Below are positions 19,381 to 29,307 of a stretch of DNA of 64,000 nucleotides, one piece after another. This DNA comes from Nitrospirota bacterium (GTDB lineage: Bacteria; Nitrospirota; Nitrospiria; Nitrospirales; UBA8639), in NCBI GenBank assembly GCA_029864405.1, contig JAOTTP010000002.1, positions 31,678-95,677 of the forward strand. Direction: 5' to 3'. The stretch's first letter is position 1. Each line of letters begins with the position of its first letter. A program made the position numbers and the translations under genes. The notes beneath the pieces are model-generated. The model was not told the origin of the DNA. It saw nothing but the letters and a program-made list of their open reading frames with translations, and made no database searches.

Positions 19381-20052
19381 CTATCTGGGTTGGGAGTCAG
19401 ACGGTTTACGAAACAAAACGACGTTGTTTTGCAAATAGATGATTGCCGCTCCCCATCGTGAGCTCAGCCATGTCCAGGTCTCGTGTGAAAAAAAGCAGAC
19501 ATGCGTGGGATCTTTGATGTAATACCAATCGAGAAACGGTCGATCGGGTGGCGTCAGTTGAGTCATGATTCCCAGTATGCCATCAGCTTTCAGTCGGGCC
19601 CATAAATGGTCCAATTCTAGCCCGGGATGGCGCAGATGCTCGGCCACTTCCGTGGCTGTGATGAAATCATAGGTCTGTTCCAGGAGAGCAGGATTGTACG
19701 CATAAAAGGGGTCGTAAATCGACAGGGTATGTCCGGATTCTTGAAGCATGAGAGAGAGGGTCGGACCGGGACCAGCCCCAAAATCCAATCCGGAACTATT
19801 GGGTCTCAGGTGTTTGTGGAGTGGTTCGGCCAACTGGTTTAAAAACTTTCGATAGCCCGGATCTTCAGAATTGTTCTCGTGCTGGTCGTAGTGATCTTTT
19901 TCCTGGTTGTGTGACACATGGTAGGCGGGGGGCACGAAAATGAGCCGACAGTGCCCGCAGGAGAAGTACGGCCGATACCGGTCGTTCCCCACTAACGTGG
20001 GTTCCGGTTTGAAACACAGTGGGCATGAATGGGAAATGGCCAGGTGTCTCAT
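19381..20052 (-). CDS. Class I SAM-dependent methyltransferase with N-terminal Cys-rich element
   Basis: CPLCFKPEP...FSCGHC N-terminus; GLDFGAGPGPTLSLMLQESGHTLSIYDPFY; EVAEHLRHP. Confidence 0.82.
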   Translation of the reverse strand: MRHLAISHSCPLCFKPEPTLVGNDRYRPYFSCGHCRLIFVPPAYHVSHNQEKDHYDQHENNSEDPGYRKFLNQLAEPLHKHLRPNSSGLDFGAGPGPTLSLMLQESGHTLSIYDPFYAYNPALLEQTYDFITATEVAEHLRHPGLELDHLWARLKADGILGIMTQLTPPDRPFLDWYYIKDPTHVCFFSHETWTWLSSRWGAAIIYLQNNVVLFRKPSDSQPR

Positions 20053-20062
20053 GCGTGAGGAT

Positions 20063-20398
20063 TCAGGATGAACATGGAGTGGGATTATACGAAATGTCCG
20101 GCCAGGCTTGGACAATCTCCTCAGCTTGGTGCTGGGCGGTAAAACATTCCCAGGCGATTCCGTTACAGTCCACCTCAACGGACAGTCGGTCGGTTTCTTC
20201 CAATTCCCAGCCTAGGTGCCGAAGGGGCTGTGACTGAGCATTCGAAGATATTCGAATGGAAAGGTTGGGGGTGGCGGTGCGCCATAACGCATAGTGGTCA
20301 GGGATGATCAGATCAGGAGTCTGACCCAGGCGTTGGGAATACTCTTGAACCGAGATTGTAATGTCCGACACAGCAAGGGCAACGTGAAATCTCTTCAT
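20063..20398 (-). CDS. VOC (glyoxalase/dioxygenase) fold protein
   Basis: RFHVALAVSDITISVQEYSQRLGQTPDLIIPDHYALWRTATPNLSIRIS. Confidence 0.65.
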   Translation of the reverse strand: MKRFHVALAVSDITISVQEYSQRLGQTPDLIIPDHYALWRTATPNLSIRISSNAQSQPLRHLGWELEETDRLSVEVDCNGIAWECFTAQHQAEEIVQAWPDISYNPTPCSS

Positions 20399-20464
20399 GG
20401 CATGTTTCCGCGTTCACTCGGTGATTCTGGTGGGGGATGGGAGGGTGAACAAGGTATGTGACAC

Positions 20465-20827
20465 CTACCGTTGCCTCCCATCGGCACACGCGATACAGAG
20501 GGGAGCGGTCGGTTCCACGTCTAATCGTTTTCTGGCAATCTCGTCCCCGCACTTCATACACCAGCCGAATTCACCGCTTTCGAGACGTTGGAGGGCTGAT
20601 TTGATGCGCTGCAATTGAATGTGTCGCCGTTGTTGGGCGGCTTGAGCCATCGCTTGTTGTTGCAAGGCATCCATGCGTGAGACGCGCCCGATCGTGGTTT
20701 GGTCCAGTTCCACTCGTTGGGCCGCTTCCTGGCCGGTGGAGGATACGGCCAGCAATTCGTCTTTGAGGGTCAGGAGCGTTGATCGAAAATGGTCCAGGTC
20801 TGGAGTTGGCTGTGGCATGGGAGGCAA
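20465..20827 (-). CDS. TraR/DksA-type C4 zinc-finger protein
   Basis: C-terminal CMKCGDEIARKRLDVEPTAPLCIAC preceded by a helical hairpin. Confidence 0.88.
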   Translation of the reverse strand: MPPMPQPTPDLDHFRSTLLTLKDELLAVSSTGQEAAQRVELDQTTIGRVSRMDALQQQAMAQAAQQRRHIQLQRIKSALQRLESGEFGWCMKCGDEIARKRLDVEPTAPLCIACADGRQR

Positions 20828-20995
20828 GAATCAAAGAGGACTATGTGTCTCTTGTCGTATAAAATGGTTACGTGAGAACGGGCATAGGACACTATTGGGT
20901 TTGGTCGATGGTGAAAGCAATGTACCCCAGCCAGACCGTGAAAGGCCAACAGTCGACAAAAGGAAAGAGGGACAATCTTTCAGCAGGGAGAGCAT

Positions 20996-21619
20996 ATGGA
21001 AAAAGTATTGAAAGGGTTGATCAAATTTCAGGAAGAGGTGTTTTTAAAAAAGAAAGAGTTGTTCATTGGGTTGTCCGGTCAACAAAAACCAAGAGCCGTA
21101 TTTGTAACCTGCTCAGACTCACGAATTGATCCCTCATTACTCACCCAGACTGAACCGGGGGAGTTGTTTATTATTCGAAATGCGGGGAACTTAATTCCGA
21201 CCTACGGAGCGGCCATCGGGGGAAGTACCGCCTCGATTGAATATGGGATCTCTGTCCTTCAAGTAAAAGATATTATCGTTTGCGGACATACGGATTGCGG
21301 TGCCATGGAGGCCTTGTTGCATCAGGAAAAACTTCAGGAGCTTCCTGCCGTCAAAGCGTGGCTGCAACATGCCGAGACCACGGTGCGAATTATGAAAGAT
21401 CTGTACGCGCATTTGCAGGGAGATGAGTTATTTGCGGCCACCATACGGGAAAATGTGTTGGTCCAGCTGGATCATTTGAAAACCCATCCGGCTGTCGCCA
21501 CCCGATTGCGCCGGGGAGATTTGCGTCTGCATGGATGGGTCTATTCCATCGGGACGGGTGAAGTGTGGGTGTATGACTGGGAGAAAAAAGATTTTGTTAA
21601 TCCCAGAGAAAGAATGTAA
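20996..21619 (+). CDS. Beta-class carbonic anhydrase
   Basis: TCSDSRIDPSLLT...RNAGNLIPTYG...VCGHTDCGAM (Zn ligands Cys/Asp/His/Cys). Confidence 0.95.
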   Translation: MEKVLKGLIKFQEEVFLKKKELFIGLSGQQKPRAVFVTCSDSRIDPSLLTQTEPGELFIIRNAGNLIPTYGAAIGGSTASIEYGISVLQVKDIIVCGHTDCGAMEALLHQEKLQELPAVKAWLQHAETTVRIMKDLYAHLQGDELFAATIRENVLVQLDHLKTHPAVATRLRRGDLRLHGWVYSIGTGEVWVYDWEKKDFVNPRERM

Positions 21620-21753
21620 CCAGCTATAGTGTGATTACGTTCAACGAAGACATTTCAAAACTTCCCCGCCATTCTAGGGGGAGGGCAAAGGTAAAGACTC
21701 ATCTGATGGTTCATGCGCTATAGACAGAGGCATTCCGTCTTGCCGACATGGAG

Positions 21754-22338
21754 CTAGACGCGTGTCATGGTGTTTTGATCCGTGTGGTGGAATACCTCCG
21801 GGCGGTCCGCGATCTGTAATTGCGTATCTTCCTTATAGCTAAACTTCCAGGGTTCGTGAATGGTGACCGTTAATTCATACCGAACAGTTTTGGCGGCCTG
21901 TTCCAGATACGGATTTGAGAGGATGCCGTAGACGAGGGACCCGGCGTCAGCAGCCATGAAAAATTCTTTGGCGTCAGGCTCTGAAATCCCACCTGCATTC
22001 ACGACGACGCCTCGCGGGACAATAAAGCACCGCATCACCTGTTTCCTGGCCGCATCCCATAACCAATACCCCACTTCTTCGTGAAACGGCTGTTCCTGAA
22101 TCAGCGGCCAGGCAATGGTGGTATAGCGTAAGCCGTAGAGTACCTGCGGACCGTTGACAACAGGACCGAGGGGTTCGAACGTGATTCGTTCCCGAAAATG
22201 TGTTTCATGGCTCCCCTCTTTGGCTGGTGCGATATCGGCACCCTTATCGCCTTCCCAGATTCCGGCAAGAGAAGCGAGTGGACCCAAGTGACTAATGATC
22301 TCGGCATGAGCGGCATCGGAATTGTGGGCTCCGGTCAT
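21754..22338 (-). CDS. Nitrobindin-like haem-binding beta-barrel protein
   Basis: LASLAGIWEGDKGADIAP...RERITFEPLG...HEEVGYWLWDAARKQVMRCFIVPRGVVVNAGG. Confidence 0.7.
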   Translation of the reverse strand: MTGAHNSDAAHAEIISHLGPLASLAGIWEGDKGADIAPAKEGSHETHFRERITFEPLGPVVNGPQVLYGLRYTTIAWPLIQEQPFHEEVGYWLWDAARKQVMRCFIVPRGVVVNAGGISEPDAKEFFMAADAGSLVYGILSNPYLEQAAKTVRYELTVTIHEPWKFSYKEDTQLQIADRPEVFHHTDQNTMTRV

Positions 22339-22450
22339 GAGGATAGACTCCTTTCAGGAAAGTGTGAACAAAGAAGGGCATGAGGGGAAATTATTTGGAA
22401 TCTGCGGCAAAAGACTCTACCAAATCATGCAAATGGTTCAAACCATTTTT

Positions 22451-23143
22451 TTATGACCACCATATTCGAATTGACTGCATCCAACGGATACCGTGAATAA
22501 CGAGCCCTGCCAATTTGGGGACGCTGAATTGCATGGGTTTTGTTTTCAAACATCGTATGACATGCTCCGCCGCTTGGTCGGTAGTCATCATCATAGGCTT
22601 CCAAGACGCCTTTGGCAGCTTAGTATCCACAAATCCAAAACGAATATTCGTCACGTACACTCCATGCGATCTGAGCTTCAATGCCATAGATCCTAAATAG
22701 TTGCTGAACCCGGCTTTCGATGCCGTATAGGAAGGGGCGTCGGCGTTGTAAAAATCATCGGCAAGACTTGATAGGCCGATGAAATGTCCATGGCCCCGCT
22801 CAAGCCAGCCGGGGGCGAGGGCGGCCAGGGTTCGCACCATCGAGGTGAAATTCACGTCAATGACGCGGGCTTCTTGGGAGAGGTCAGGCAGTGTCAACCT
22901 CGAGCCGATGGCCGCACAAAATATGCAGGCGTGAAAAGGCTCTTTTTCGGCAAGAAGCATTTGCAGGGCCTGCGGATACTCGGGAGCGGCGATGTCTTGC
23001 ACAATATGTCGAGGCCCATCCGGACCAAGTGGACTTGGACTCCGGGAAATACCCACGACTCGATCCCCTTGTGCCAACAGCGCCCGGGTGACCGCGGCGC
23101 CGATGCCATCGGAATTGCCAATGAGTAATACTTTTTTGGGCAT
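22451..23143 (-). CDS. SDR-family oxidoreductase
   Basis: VLLIGNSDGIGAAVTRALLAQGDRVVGISR; YTASKAGFSNYLGSMALKLRSHGVYVTNIRFGFVDT. Confidence 0.9.
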   Translation of the reverse strand: MPKKVLLIGNSDGIGAAVTRALLAQGDRVVGISRSPSPLGPDGPRHIVQDIAAPEYPQALQMLLAEKEPFHACIFCAAIGSRLTLPDLSQEARVIDVNFTSMVRTLAALAPGWLERGHGHFIGLSSLADDFYNADAPSYTASKAGFSNYLGSMALKLRSHGVYVTNIRFGFVDTKLPKASWKPMMMTTDQAAEHVIRCLKTKPMQFSVPKLAGLVIHGIRWMQSIRIWWS

Positions 23144-23448
23144 CGAAACTTTTCTTGACCACGGCAGATTATATGAGATGATCCATTTTAGGGTGGCATG
23201 CCATTGAAATTAGGGCAATAATAAATATTGAAGCACTCAGTGCCTTTTTAGGAAATATAAAATAGGAGATGGGCTAGTTGTGCGATAGGCAATTTTTGCC
23301 TTGTTTGCAAAGGGAGATTGTACATATTTAACTAGAAAGTTCCGAAAAGATCAAAAAGGCTATCATGTTTCCTCCTCATTTATATTCCCTCAAATTCCAT
23401 TCTTCATATGATACTTCCTGCGCTCTTTCATCCACCGGTTGAATACCA

Positions 23449-24366
23449 ATGCTATTAGTTTTCTTTTTGTTGTATCTTTCGGTACCCACTGCTTTTGGGT
23501 TTTTGGCAGGACTTCCAAAATTTCTCATACTGTATTTTAAAAAACCCAAAGGAGTTGTCATTGATAAGAATATGTTCCTCTGTATCCTTGCCGCAGAGGT
23601 TTTAACTTTTAGTGTAATTTTCTTTTATCCTAAGGCCCCATTGTATCAACAGCAAGCTCCGATTGTTTCTCTTATTGATTCTCTGGCGCAAAATTCCCTT
23701 TTTGCTGCTTTGCTCTGTTTGAAAATTTTCCTGGTTCATCGTAATCTTTTCGCATTTTTCCTGGTAATAATTATCTTCTGTTTACCTCTGTATGGGGTTA
23801 TGGCAGTTTTCATGCACTATCCCTTTCGAACATTTTTCAAAACAAAAATTGGATATTTTCTGTTCAGTCTGAGTGTTCCTCTTTTGTTGGGCTTTTGGAT
23901 CCTGGTCGCTCCTTTTATATGGGGAAAATGGTATCCACCCGATAATGGGCGATTTAATACAGATAGTGAGATGAATATTATGCTCTACCATGCTGCAGAG
24001 GTAGGATTACCCAGTGTGGTCAAGGGATTACTTGAAGAGGGAGCTAATGTAAATTTTGAATATTGGAAGGGATCAAAGGGGCAAACTCCCTTATATTCAT
24101 CATTTTCGTTAGGTAGATGGTCAGAAGGAAACCGTTTTGAAACTGCAAAGGTTCTTATTCAATATGGCGCCAATGTTAATGCAAAGATAGGCGGTAATTC
24201 TGGTATTAGTGGTAGTCCTTATCTCGTGGAATTAGCCCGGCGAAATGACCATGAATTAATTAATTTACTCCTTGAATCTGGAGCTGATGCTGAGGCCAAA
24301 GACCAATTTGGAAAAAGCTATTTAGATTACATTCAGGAAGGAAAATTGAATTTATTCTCCTTATAG
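23449..24366 (+). CDS. Membrane protein with C-terminal ankyrin-like repeats
   Basis: Several N-terminal TM segments; C-terminus MLYHAAEVGLPSVVKGLLEEGANVNFEYW...TAKVLIQYGANVNAK...ARRNDHELINLLLESGADAEAKDQFG. Confidence 0.75.
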   Translation: MLLVFFLLYLSVPTAFGFLAGLPKFLILYFKKPKGVVIDKNMFLCILAAEVLTFSVIFFYPKAPLYQQQAPIVSLIDSLAQNSLFAALLCLKIFLVHRNLFAFFLVIIIFCLPLYGVMAVFMHYPFRTFFKTKIGYFLFSLSVPLLLGFWILVAPFIWGKWYPPDNGRFNTDSEMNIMLYHAAEVGLPSVVKGLLEEGANVNFEYWKGSKGQTPLYSSFSLGRWSEGNRFETAKVLIQYGANVNAKIGGNSGISGSPYLVELARRNDHELINLLLESGADAEAKDQFGKSYLDYIQEGKLNLFSL

Positions 24367-24398
24367 AGACTGAAAGTTTATTATTTTTCAACATCCCT

Positions 24399-24878
24399 AT
24401 GGCCATTGTTGTTGATTCAAGAGGCAAGTCTCAACGGTATGCCTTGACTCTATTAGTTTTGACAGTCCTCTTTACTTTCAGAGTAGTCGCACAATTGCTA
24501 CAGGTCTTTTATCCGGTTGCGGTTCTTCCGTCATTCGAGGTCTGGCAGAGCGGAGCCTTACCGTATCCGATTTTGCTGATGTTCCAAGTTGCGATTCTGT
24601 GGGTGTGTCTGCAGATTGTGTGGCGGATGTTTAAGGGGGTGGTGGTGGCCGTCCCGAAAAAATGCCGAATCCTTCTTTGTCTGGGCGGACTCTATCTGGT
24701 GGTGATGGGTATTCGCTTGATGATTGGTCTGACAGTCGCTCCTGATCATTTTTGGTTTGGGGCGGTTCTTCCTACTCTATTTCATTTTGTGCTCGCCACC
24801 TTTATGTTGGTCTATGGCTGGTATCACGTCTCGGGCGCCTACTCATCGAAATATATTCCCCATGAGGCGAAAGTGTGA
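24399..24878 (+). CDS. Multi-pass membrane protein, first gene of GH3 operon
   Basis: 160-codon ORF with about four hydrophobic segments; overlaps the next start by 4 bp (GTGA). Confidence 0.65.
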   Translation: MAIVVDSRGKSQRYALTLLVLTVLFTFRVVAQLLQVFYPVAVLPSFEVWQSGALPYPILLMFQVAILWVCLQIVWRMFKGVVVAVPKKCRILLCLGGLYLVVMGIRLMIGLTVAPDHFWFGAVLPTLFHFVLATFMLVYGWYHVSGAYSSKYIPHEAKV

Positions 24879-25756
24879 GGACGCTGGTCCGTTACGGAGT
24901 TTATCCGGTTGTTCTGGCCCTAGGAATTCTGTTGCATGTGGTCTTGCAGCAGATGGGAATGCATCTTCAACTCGCAACATATCTGCCGGTGGTGCTGGGG
25001 GCTCTCATAATTACCGTCCTGGAATGGCAAGCCCCGTGCCGTCAAACCTGGTGGGCGGACAAGCGCGAAATTGGACAGGACGCCATCTTTATGGCCCTCA
25101 TTCAAGGCGTGCTCCCGCTTGTCTTGGCCTTTGCCGTGTCTCTGACTCTGCTGGATTGGCTGCGTGTGCATGAGTGGTCGGTGGGGGTCGGGTGGCCTCA
25201 TCATTGGACCGTGGCGAGTCAGATGGTGTTGATGATGGGGGTGGCCGATGGGATGCGATATTGGCTGCATCGATGGGCGCATGAGTGGGAACCACTTTGG
25301 CGATTTCATGCCGTCCATCATTCACCCCACAAATTATATTGGCTGAACGTGGGGCGGTTTCATCCTATCGATAAGGGCTTGCAATTCCTCCTCGATACCC
25401 TGCCTTTTTTGATCATTGGTGTGGGGGAAGAAGTGCTGGCCTTGTATGTAGTGTGTTACGCCATTAACGGCTTCTTCCAACATTGCAATATCGATCTCAG
25501 GCTCGGCTGGCTCAATTACCTGATAAGCGGACCGGAACTGCATCGATGGCACCATTCTCAATGGAAAGAAGAATCGAACCATAATTATGGGAACAACTTG
25601 ATTGTTTGGGATCGGATATTTGGAACCTGGTATTTGCCTGATGAGCATCAGGTCGAGAATCTCGGACTGTTAAATCGGAGCTATCCGATGTCCTTCTGGA
25701 AACAAATGGCGACCCCGTTTGTTCCGGGGGCCGATAAACAAACTATTTCCTCATGA
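24875..25756 (+). CDS. Fatty acid hydroxylase/sterol desaturase family protein
   Basis: His boxes HRWAH, HAVHH, HRWHH between TM segments. Confidence 0.87.
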   Translation: MRTLVRYGVYPVVLALGILLHVVLQQMGMHLQLATYLPVVLGALIITVLEWQAPCRQTWWADKREIGQDAIFMALIQGVLPLVLAFAVSLTLLDWLRVHEWSVGVGWPHHWTVASQMVLMMGVADGMRYWLHRWAHEWEPLWRFHAVHHSPHKLYWLNVGRFHPIDKGLQFLLDTLPFLIIGVGEEVLALYVVCYAINGFFQHCNIDLRLGWLNYLISGPELHRWHHSQWKEESNHNYGNNLIVWDRIFGTWYLPDEHQVENLGLLNRSYPMSFWKQMATPFVPGADKQTISS

Positions 25757-27399
25757 AGCTCCCCAATCCATTGCAGAACTCGGAACTTCACGCGCAGATG
25801 GTGATGTGCGGTCGACGGTGGTGGGATCCGTTTATGGATCAGTTGCACCGGCCACAGGCAGTCCAGGATTTGGTGTTGAAAAGCATCTTGCAGGCCCAGG
25901 CGTTTACCGTCTTTGGGCAAACCCATCGATTCCCTTTACTGAAAGGTTCCCGGGAATTTCGTCGGGAAGTGCCGATTCACACCTATGAGGACCTCCGTCT
26001 GCCTATCGAGGATCAAGAAGCCCGCAAAGAAGCCATGCTGAATGGGGAGCAGCCTTTGACCTATGCCCTGACGAGCGGAACCACCGGGAAACCAAAATTG
26101 ATTCCTGTGCTTCACCAAACCCAGGAGGCCTTGCGTCACTATCAGTGGCTCAGTACCTATGCGCAGTACCAGGCCCTTCCTTCGATATTCGAGGGCAAGA
26201 TGCTGGTCATTGCAGGACCTGAAGTGGAAGGTTATTTGGACACTGGCACCAGTTATGGTTCGATGTCCGGGTTATTGACCGCTGCCCTGCCGGCAGTGCT
26301 CCAGCAGAAATTGTTTCTCCCGAAAGCTCTGCATGAGGTCAAAGATTACCAGGAAAAATATATGTATTTGGTCGCCTATGCCTTGTCGGAGCCCAATCTG
26401 TCGGTGGTGGCCACGGCGAATCCCTCGACTTTTTTGAAGTTATGGGAGATGGGTTGTCTTTATTTCCCGCAGCTAGTGGAGATGTTGGCTTCCAACAGTT
26501 CAGAGCCTCAACAAGGCCATCTCCCCCTTCCCCATATTTCCCGGCGGAGATTGAGACAATTGCAGGATTTCATTGGGCATGAAGACCAATTGACCGTGGA
26601 AGAACTGTGGCCCAATCTCAAGTCCGTCGTAACCTGGATGGGGGGCAGTTGCGGAGTTTTGATACCTAAACTTAAAGCGAGCTTGGCTCCCCAGACGGCC
26701 ATCATTGAGATGGGATATCTGTCGAGTGAATGTATGGGCAGCGTGAATGTCGATCCAACTACGAATCGATGTGTCCCTACGATACAAGAAAACTTTTATG
26801 AGTTTGTGTCTCAGTCGGATTGGGAAGCCGATCATCCGCACACTGTGACTGTTGAGCAGTTGGAAGAGGGCAAAAAATACTATGTGGTAGTCACCGCGGC
26901 CAATGGTCTCTATCGCTATTTCATGAATGATCTCATCGAGGTGACGGGACATTTTCATTGCACCCCGACGATCGCATTTATCCAAAAGGGAAAAGGGGTC
27001 ACCAACATCACCGGCGAGAAACTCTATGAATATCATGTGATAGAGGCGATGGAGGCAGTGCAGAACAGGTACCGGACAACGGTGGCCTTTTATGTCATGC
27101 TGGCCGATCCTCTGGCCCGGCAATATATCCTCTATATGGAGCATCCCCCCTTGGATACGTGTGTGGGGAGGCAATTAGAAAAGGCCCTCGCCAAGTCCAA
27201 TGTGGAGTTTCAAAACAAGCGGGACAGTGGGAGGCTGGAGCCGATCCGGGTCGTCCATCTTGAGCCGGGGACGGGTGAAGCCTATAAGACCCACTGCCTC
27301 CAACAAGGTCAACGAGATGCCCAATTCAAAGTGGTGAGATTGCAATATGCCAAAGACTGTTCATTTGATTTCATGAAGTATGGGAGGAATCCATTCTGA
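25753..27399 (+). CDS. GH3-family acyl-adenylating (acyl-acid amido synthetase-like) protein
   Basis: TYALTSGTTGKPKLIPV phosphate-binding loop; SSECMGSVNVDP...FYEFV; YYVVVTAANGLYRYFMNDLIEVTGHFHCTPTIAFIQKGKGVTNITGEKLYEYHV. Confidence 0.87.
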   Translation: MKLPNPLQNSELHAQMVMCGRRWWDPFMDQLHRPQAVQDLVLKSILQAQAFTVFGQTHRFPLLKGSREFRREVPIHTYEDLRLPIEDQEARKEAMLNGEQPLTYALTSGTTGKPKLIPVLHQTQEALRHYQWLSTYAQYQALPSIFEGKMLVIAGPEVEGYLDTGTSYGSMSGLLTAALPAVLQQKLFLPKALHEVKDYQEKYMYLVAYALSEPNLSVVATANPSTFLKLWEMGCLYFPQLVEMLASNSSEPQQGHLPLPHISRRRLRQLQDFIGHEDQLTVEELWPNLKSVVTWMGGSCGVLIPKLKASLAPQTAIIEMGYLSSECMGSVNVDPTTNRCVPTIQENFYEFVSQSDWEADHPHTVTVEQLEEGKKYYVVVTAANGLYRYFMNDLIEVTGHFHCTPTIAFIQKGKGVTNITGEKLYEYHVIEAMEAVQNRYRTTVAFYVMLADPLARQYILYMEHPPLDTCVGRQLEKALAKSNVEFQNKRDSGRLEPIRVVHLEPGTGEAYKTHCLQQGQRDAQFKVVRLQYAKDCSFDFMKYGRNPF

Positions 27400-28499
27400 T
27401 GTCTCTCATGACCTTGTCCCAAACAATGTTGGAGATTCCTTTTAAGCAGGCCTTCACGCATGCGATCGCGACTCGTGCTTGCACTGAAAGTGTGTTGGTG
27501 AAGGCCACAAATTCCCATGGACTGATAGGTTTAGGGGAGGGGTGCCCCAGGTCGTACGTAACATTAGAGACGTTGGAATCGGCCAAGGCGTTTTTTGAGA
27601 CGCATCGTCAGTCATGGGAACATTTGCGGGGGCTGGAAGATCTGCGCACCTGGATGACTGATAACCGGAAACTTGTTGATGCGAACCCGGCGGCCTGGTG
27701 TGCGGTGGAGCTGGCCTTGTTGGATGTGTGGGGAAAAGAATCAGGCCAGTCTCTCGAAGCCCTCTTGCGCCTACCTGAAGTCACGGGATCCTTTCAATAT
27801 TCCGCGGTCCTGGGGACCGACAGTCTGGCCACCTTTCAGAAACAGGCGACACAATTTTCGGCGTTGGGTTTTGTGGACTTCAAAATAAAGGTCTCCGGTT
27901 GCCTGGAAGACGATCAACATAAAATCGATCTTCTTAAAGGGCTGGGCATAGAGAATCTGCGTATCCGGCTTGATGCCAACAACCTTTGGGGCCACCCGGA
28001 AGAAGTCGTGGCCTATCTTGAGGCTCTTCACCATCCCTTTCTGGCGATTGAAGAGCCCCTTCAAGTCGGCGACTTTGAGGGATGTCGAAGGATTAACCGA
28101 CAATTGGGGCTTCCAGTCATTTTGGATGAGAGCTTTTTGCGCAAGGACCAATTCCAGAATGTGCAAGCCGATCCTCAAACTTGGATCATCAATGTCCGTA
28201 TATCCAAGATGGGGGGCGTCCAGCGATCTCTGGCCGTTGCGGAGCAAGCTAGGGAAGCGGGCATTCAAATAATAATTGGCGCGCAAGTCGGGGAGACGAG
28301 CATCCTCACACGGGCGGCGCTCACCGTCGCCAATCAATACCGCGGCAATCTTCTGGCCCAGGAAGGGGCCTTCGGAACCTATCTTCTAGAACACGACATC
28401 ACAGATACACCTCTCATGTTCGGCAAAGGAGGTAGGCTCGATTCTCAACCCCTCAGCGACCTGCCCGGTCTCGGGCTGACTCTCGCGCAATCCGCATAA
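27399..28499 (+). CDS. Enolase-superfamily protein (dipeptide epimerase / N-acylamino-acid racemase-like)
   Basis: FKIKVSG (KxK), RLDANNLW, AIEEPL, VILDESF, RISKMGG motifs; start overlaps the GH3 stop. Confidence 0.85.
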   Translation: MSLMTLSQTMLEIPFKQAFTHAIATRACTESVLVKATNSHGLIGLGEGCPRSYVTLETLESAKAFFETHRQSWEHLRGLEDLRTWMTDNRKLVDANPAAWCAVELALLDVWGKESGQSLEALLRLPEVTGSFQYSAVLGTDSLATFQKQATQFSALGFVDFKIKVSGCLEDDQHKIDLLKGLGIENLRIRLDANNLWGHPEEVVAYLEALHHPFLAIEEPLQVGDFEGCRRINRQLGLPVILDESFLRKDQFQNVQADPQTWIINVRISKMGGVQRSLAVAEQAREAGIQIIIGAQVGETSILTRAALTVANQYRGNLLAQEGAFGTYLLEHDITDTPLMFGKGGRLDSQPLSDLPGLGLTLAQSA

Positions 28500-28703
28500 G
28501 CTTTTTTATGACGTGAAATTCCAGTAACGAATTGAAGGCTTACTCATGCCTTTCTCCTATGGAATGCCTGACAAGAGCCCATGTTTCACAGCTCAAACTG
28601 ATCATGAGCGACATCTGAATTCCTTCTAATAACTTGAATGGCCATATTTGCCAAATATAGACATTTGCGGTATTTTGAAGGTAACAAGAGAGGAGGAGCA
28701 AGA

Positions 28704-28940
28704 ATGAATGTGAGTTTCACGGAAAAACAGGAACGCTACATTGCAGCGCAACTCGAGTCTGGAGACTACCAAAATGCCAGTGAAGTGGTACGCGATGCTT
28801 TGCGGCTACATGAAGTCTATCGTCATCGGGTGATTGAGGAACTTCGGGCTGAGATTGCTAGGGGGTGGGATGGCAAAGCGAGTCCCCGAAAGGTGCAGGA
28901 TATTATCCAGTCCAGGTTGCGAGCAAGAAAATCTTCCTAG
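28704..28940 (+). CDS. ParD-like type II antitoxin
   Basis: MNVSFTEKQERYIAAQLESGDYQNASEVVRDALRLHE; RBS AGGAGGAG; directly abuts the toxin gene. Confidence 0.87.
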   Translation: MNVSFTEKQERYIAAQLESGDYQNASEVVRDALRLHEVYRHRVIEELRAEIARGWDGKASPRKVQDIIQSRLRARKSS

Positions 28941-29246
28941 ATGGCCAAACCAGAGGTGTTGTATGAACTCTCTCATGAGGCCGATAGGGATCTCGAAGAT
29001 ATCTTCGATTATACGGAGCGAGAATTTGGCTTTGATCAGGCTATCGATTATCTCTCCGGCTTTGAAAGCCTTTTTGCCAAACTTGTCAACAATCCAGAGC
29101 TAGGGAAAGAGCGAGAAGAAATTCGTGAAGGACTCAGGAGTTTGCTGAAAGAGAAGCATGTCGTCTTTTACAGAAGACTAGGTAACCAAATTCGCATTGT
29201 AAGAATTCTTCATGGCAGTCGTGATCTGCGAACATTTCTTACCTAA
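28941..29246 (+). CDS. ParE/RelE-superfamily toxin
   Basis: YELSHEADRDLEDIFDYTEREFGFDQAIDYLSGFES...LGKEREEIREGLRSLLKEKHVVFYRRLGNQIRIVRILHGSRDL. Confidence 0.9.
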   Translation: MAKPEVLYELSHEADRDLEDIFDYTEREFGFDQAIDYLSGFESLFAKLVNNPELGKEREEIREGLRSLLKEKHVVFYRRLGNQIRIVRILHGSRDLRTFLT

Positions 29247-29307
29247 GCGTTCTCTCCAGTTTGGCTCGGTCTCAACGCGTGCCCAATTCTAGGAAAAGGT
29301 CAGAGCC

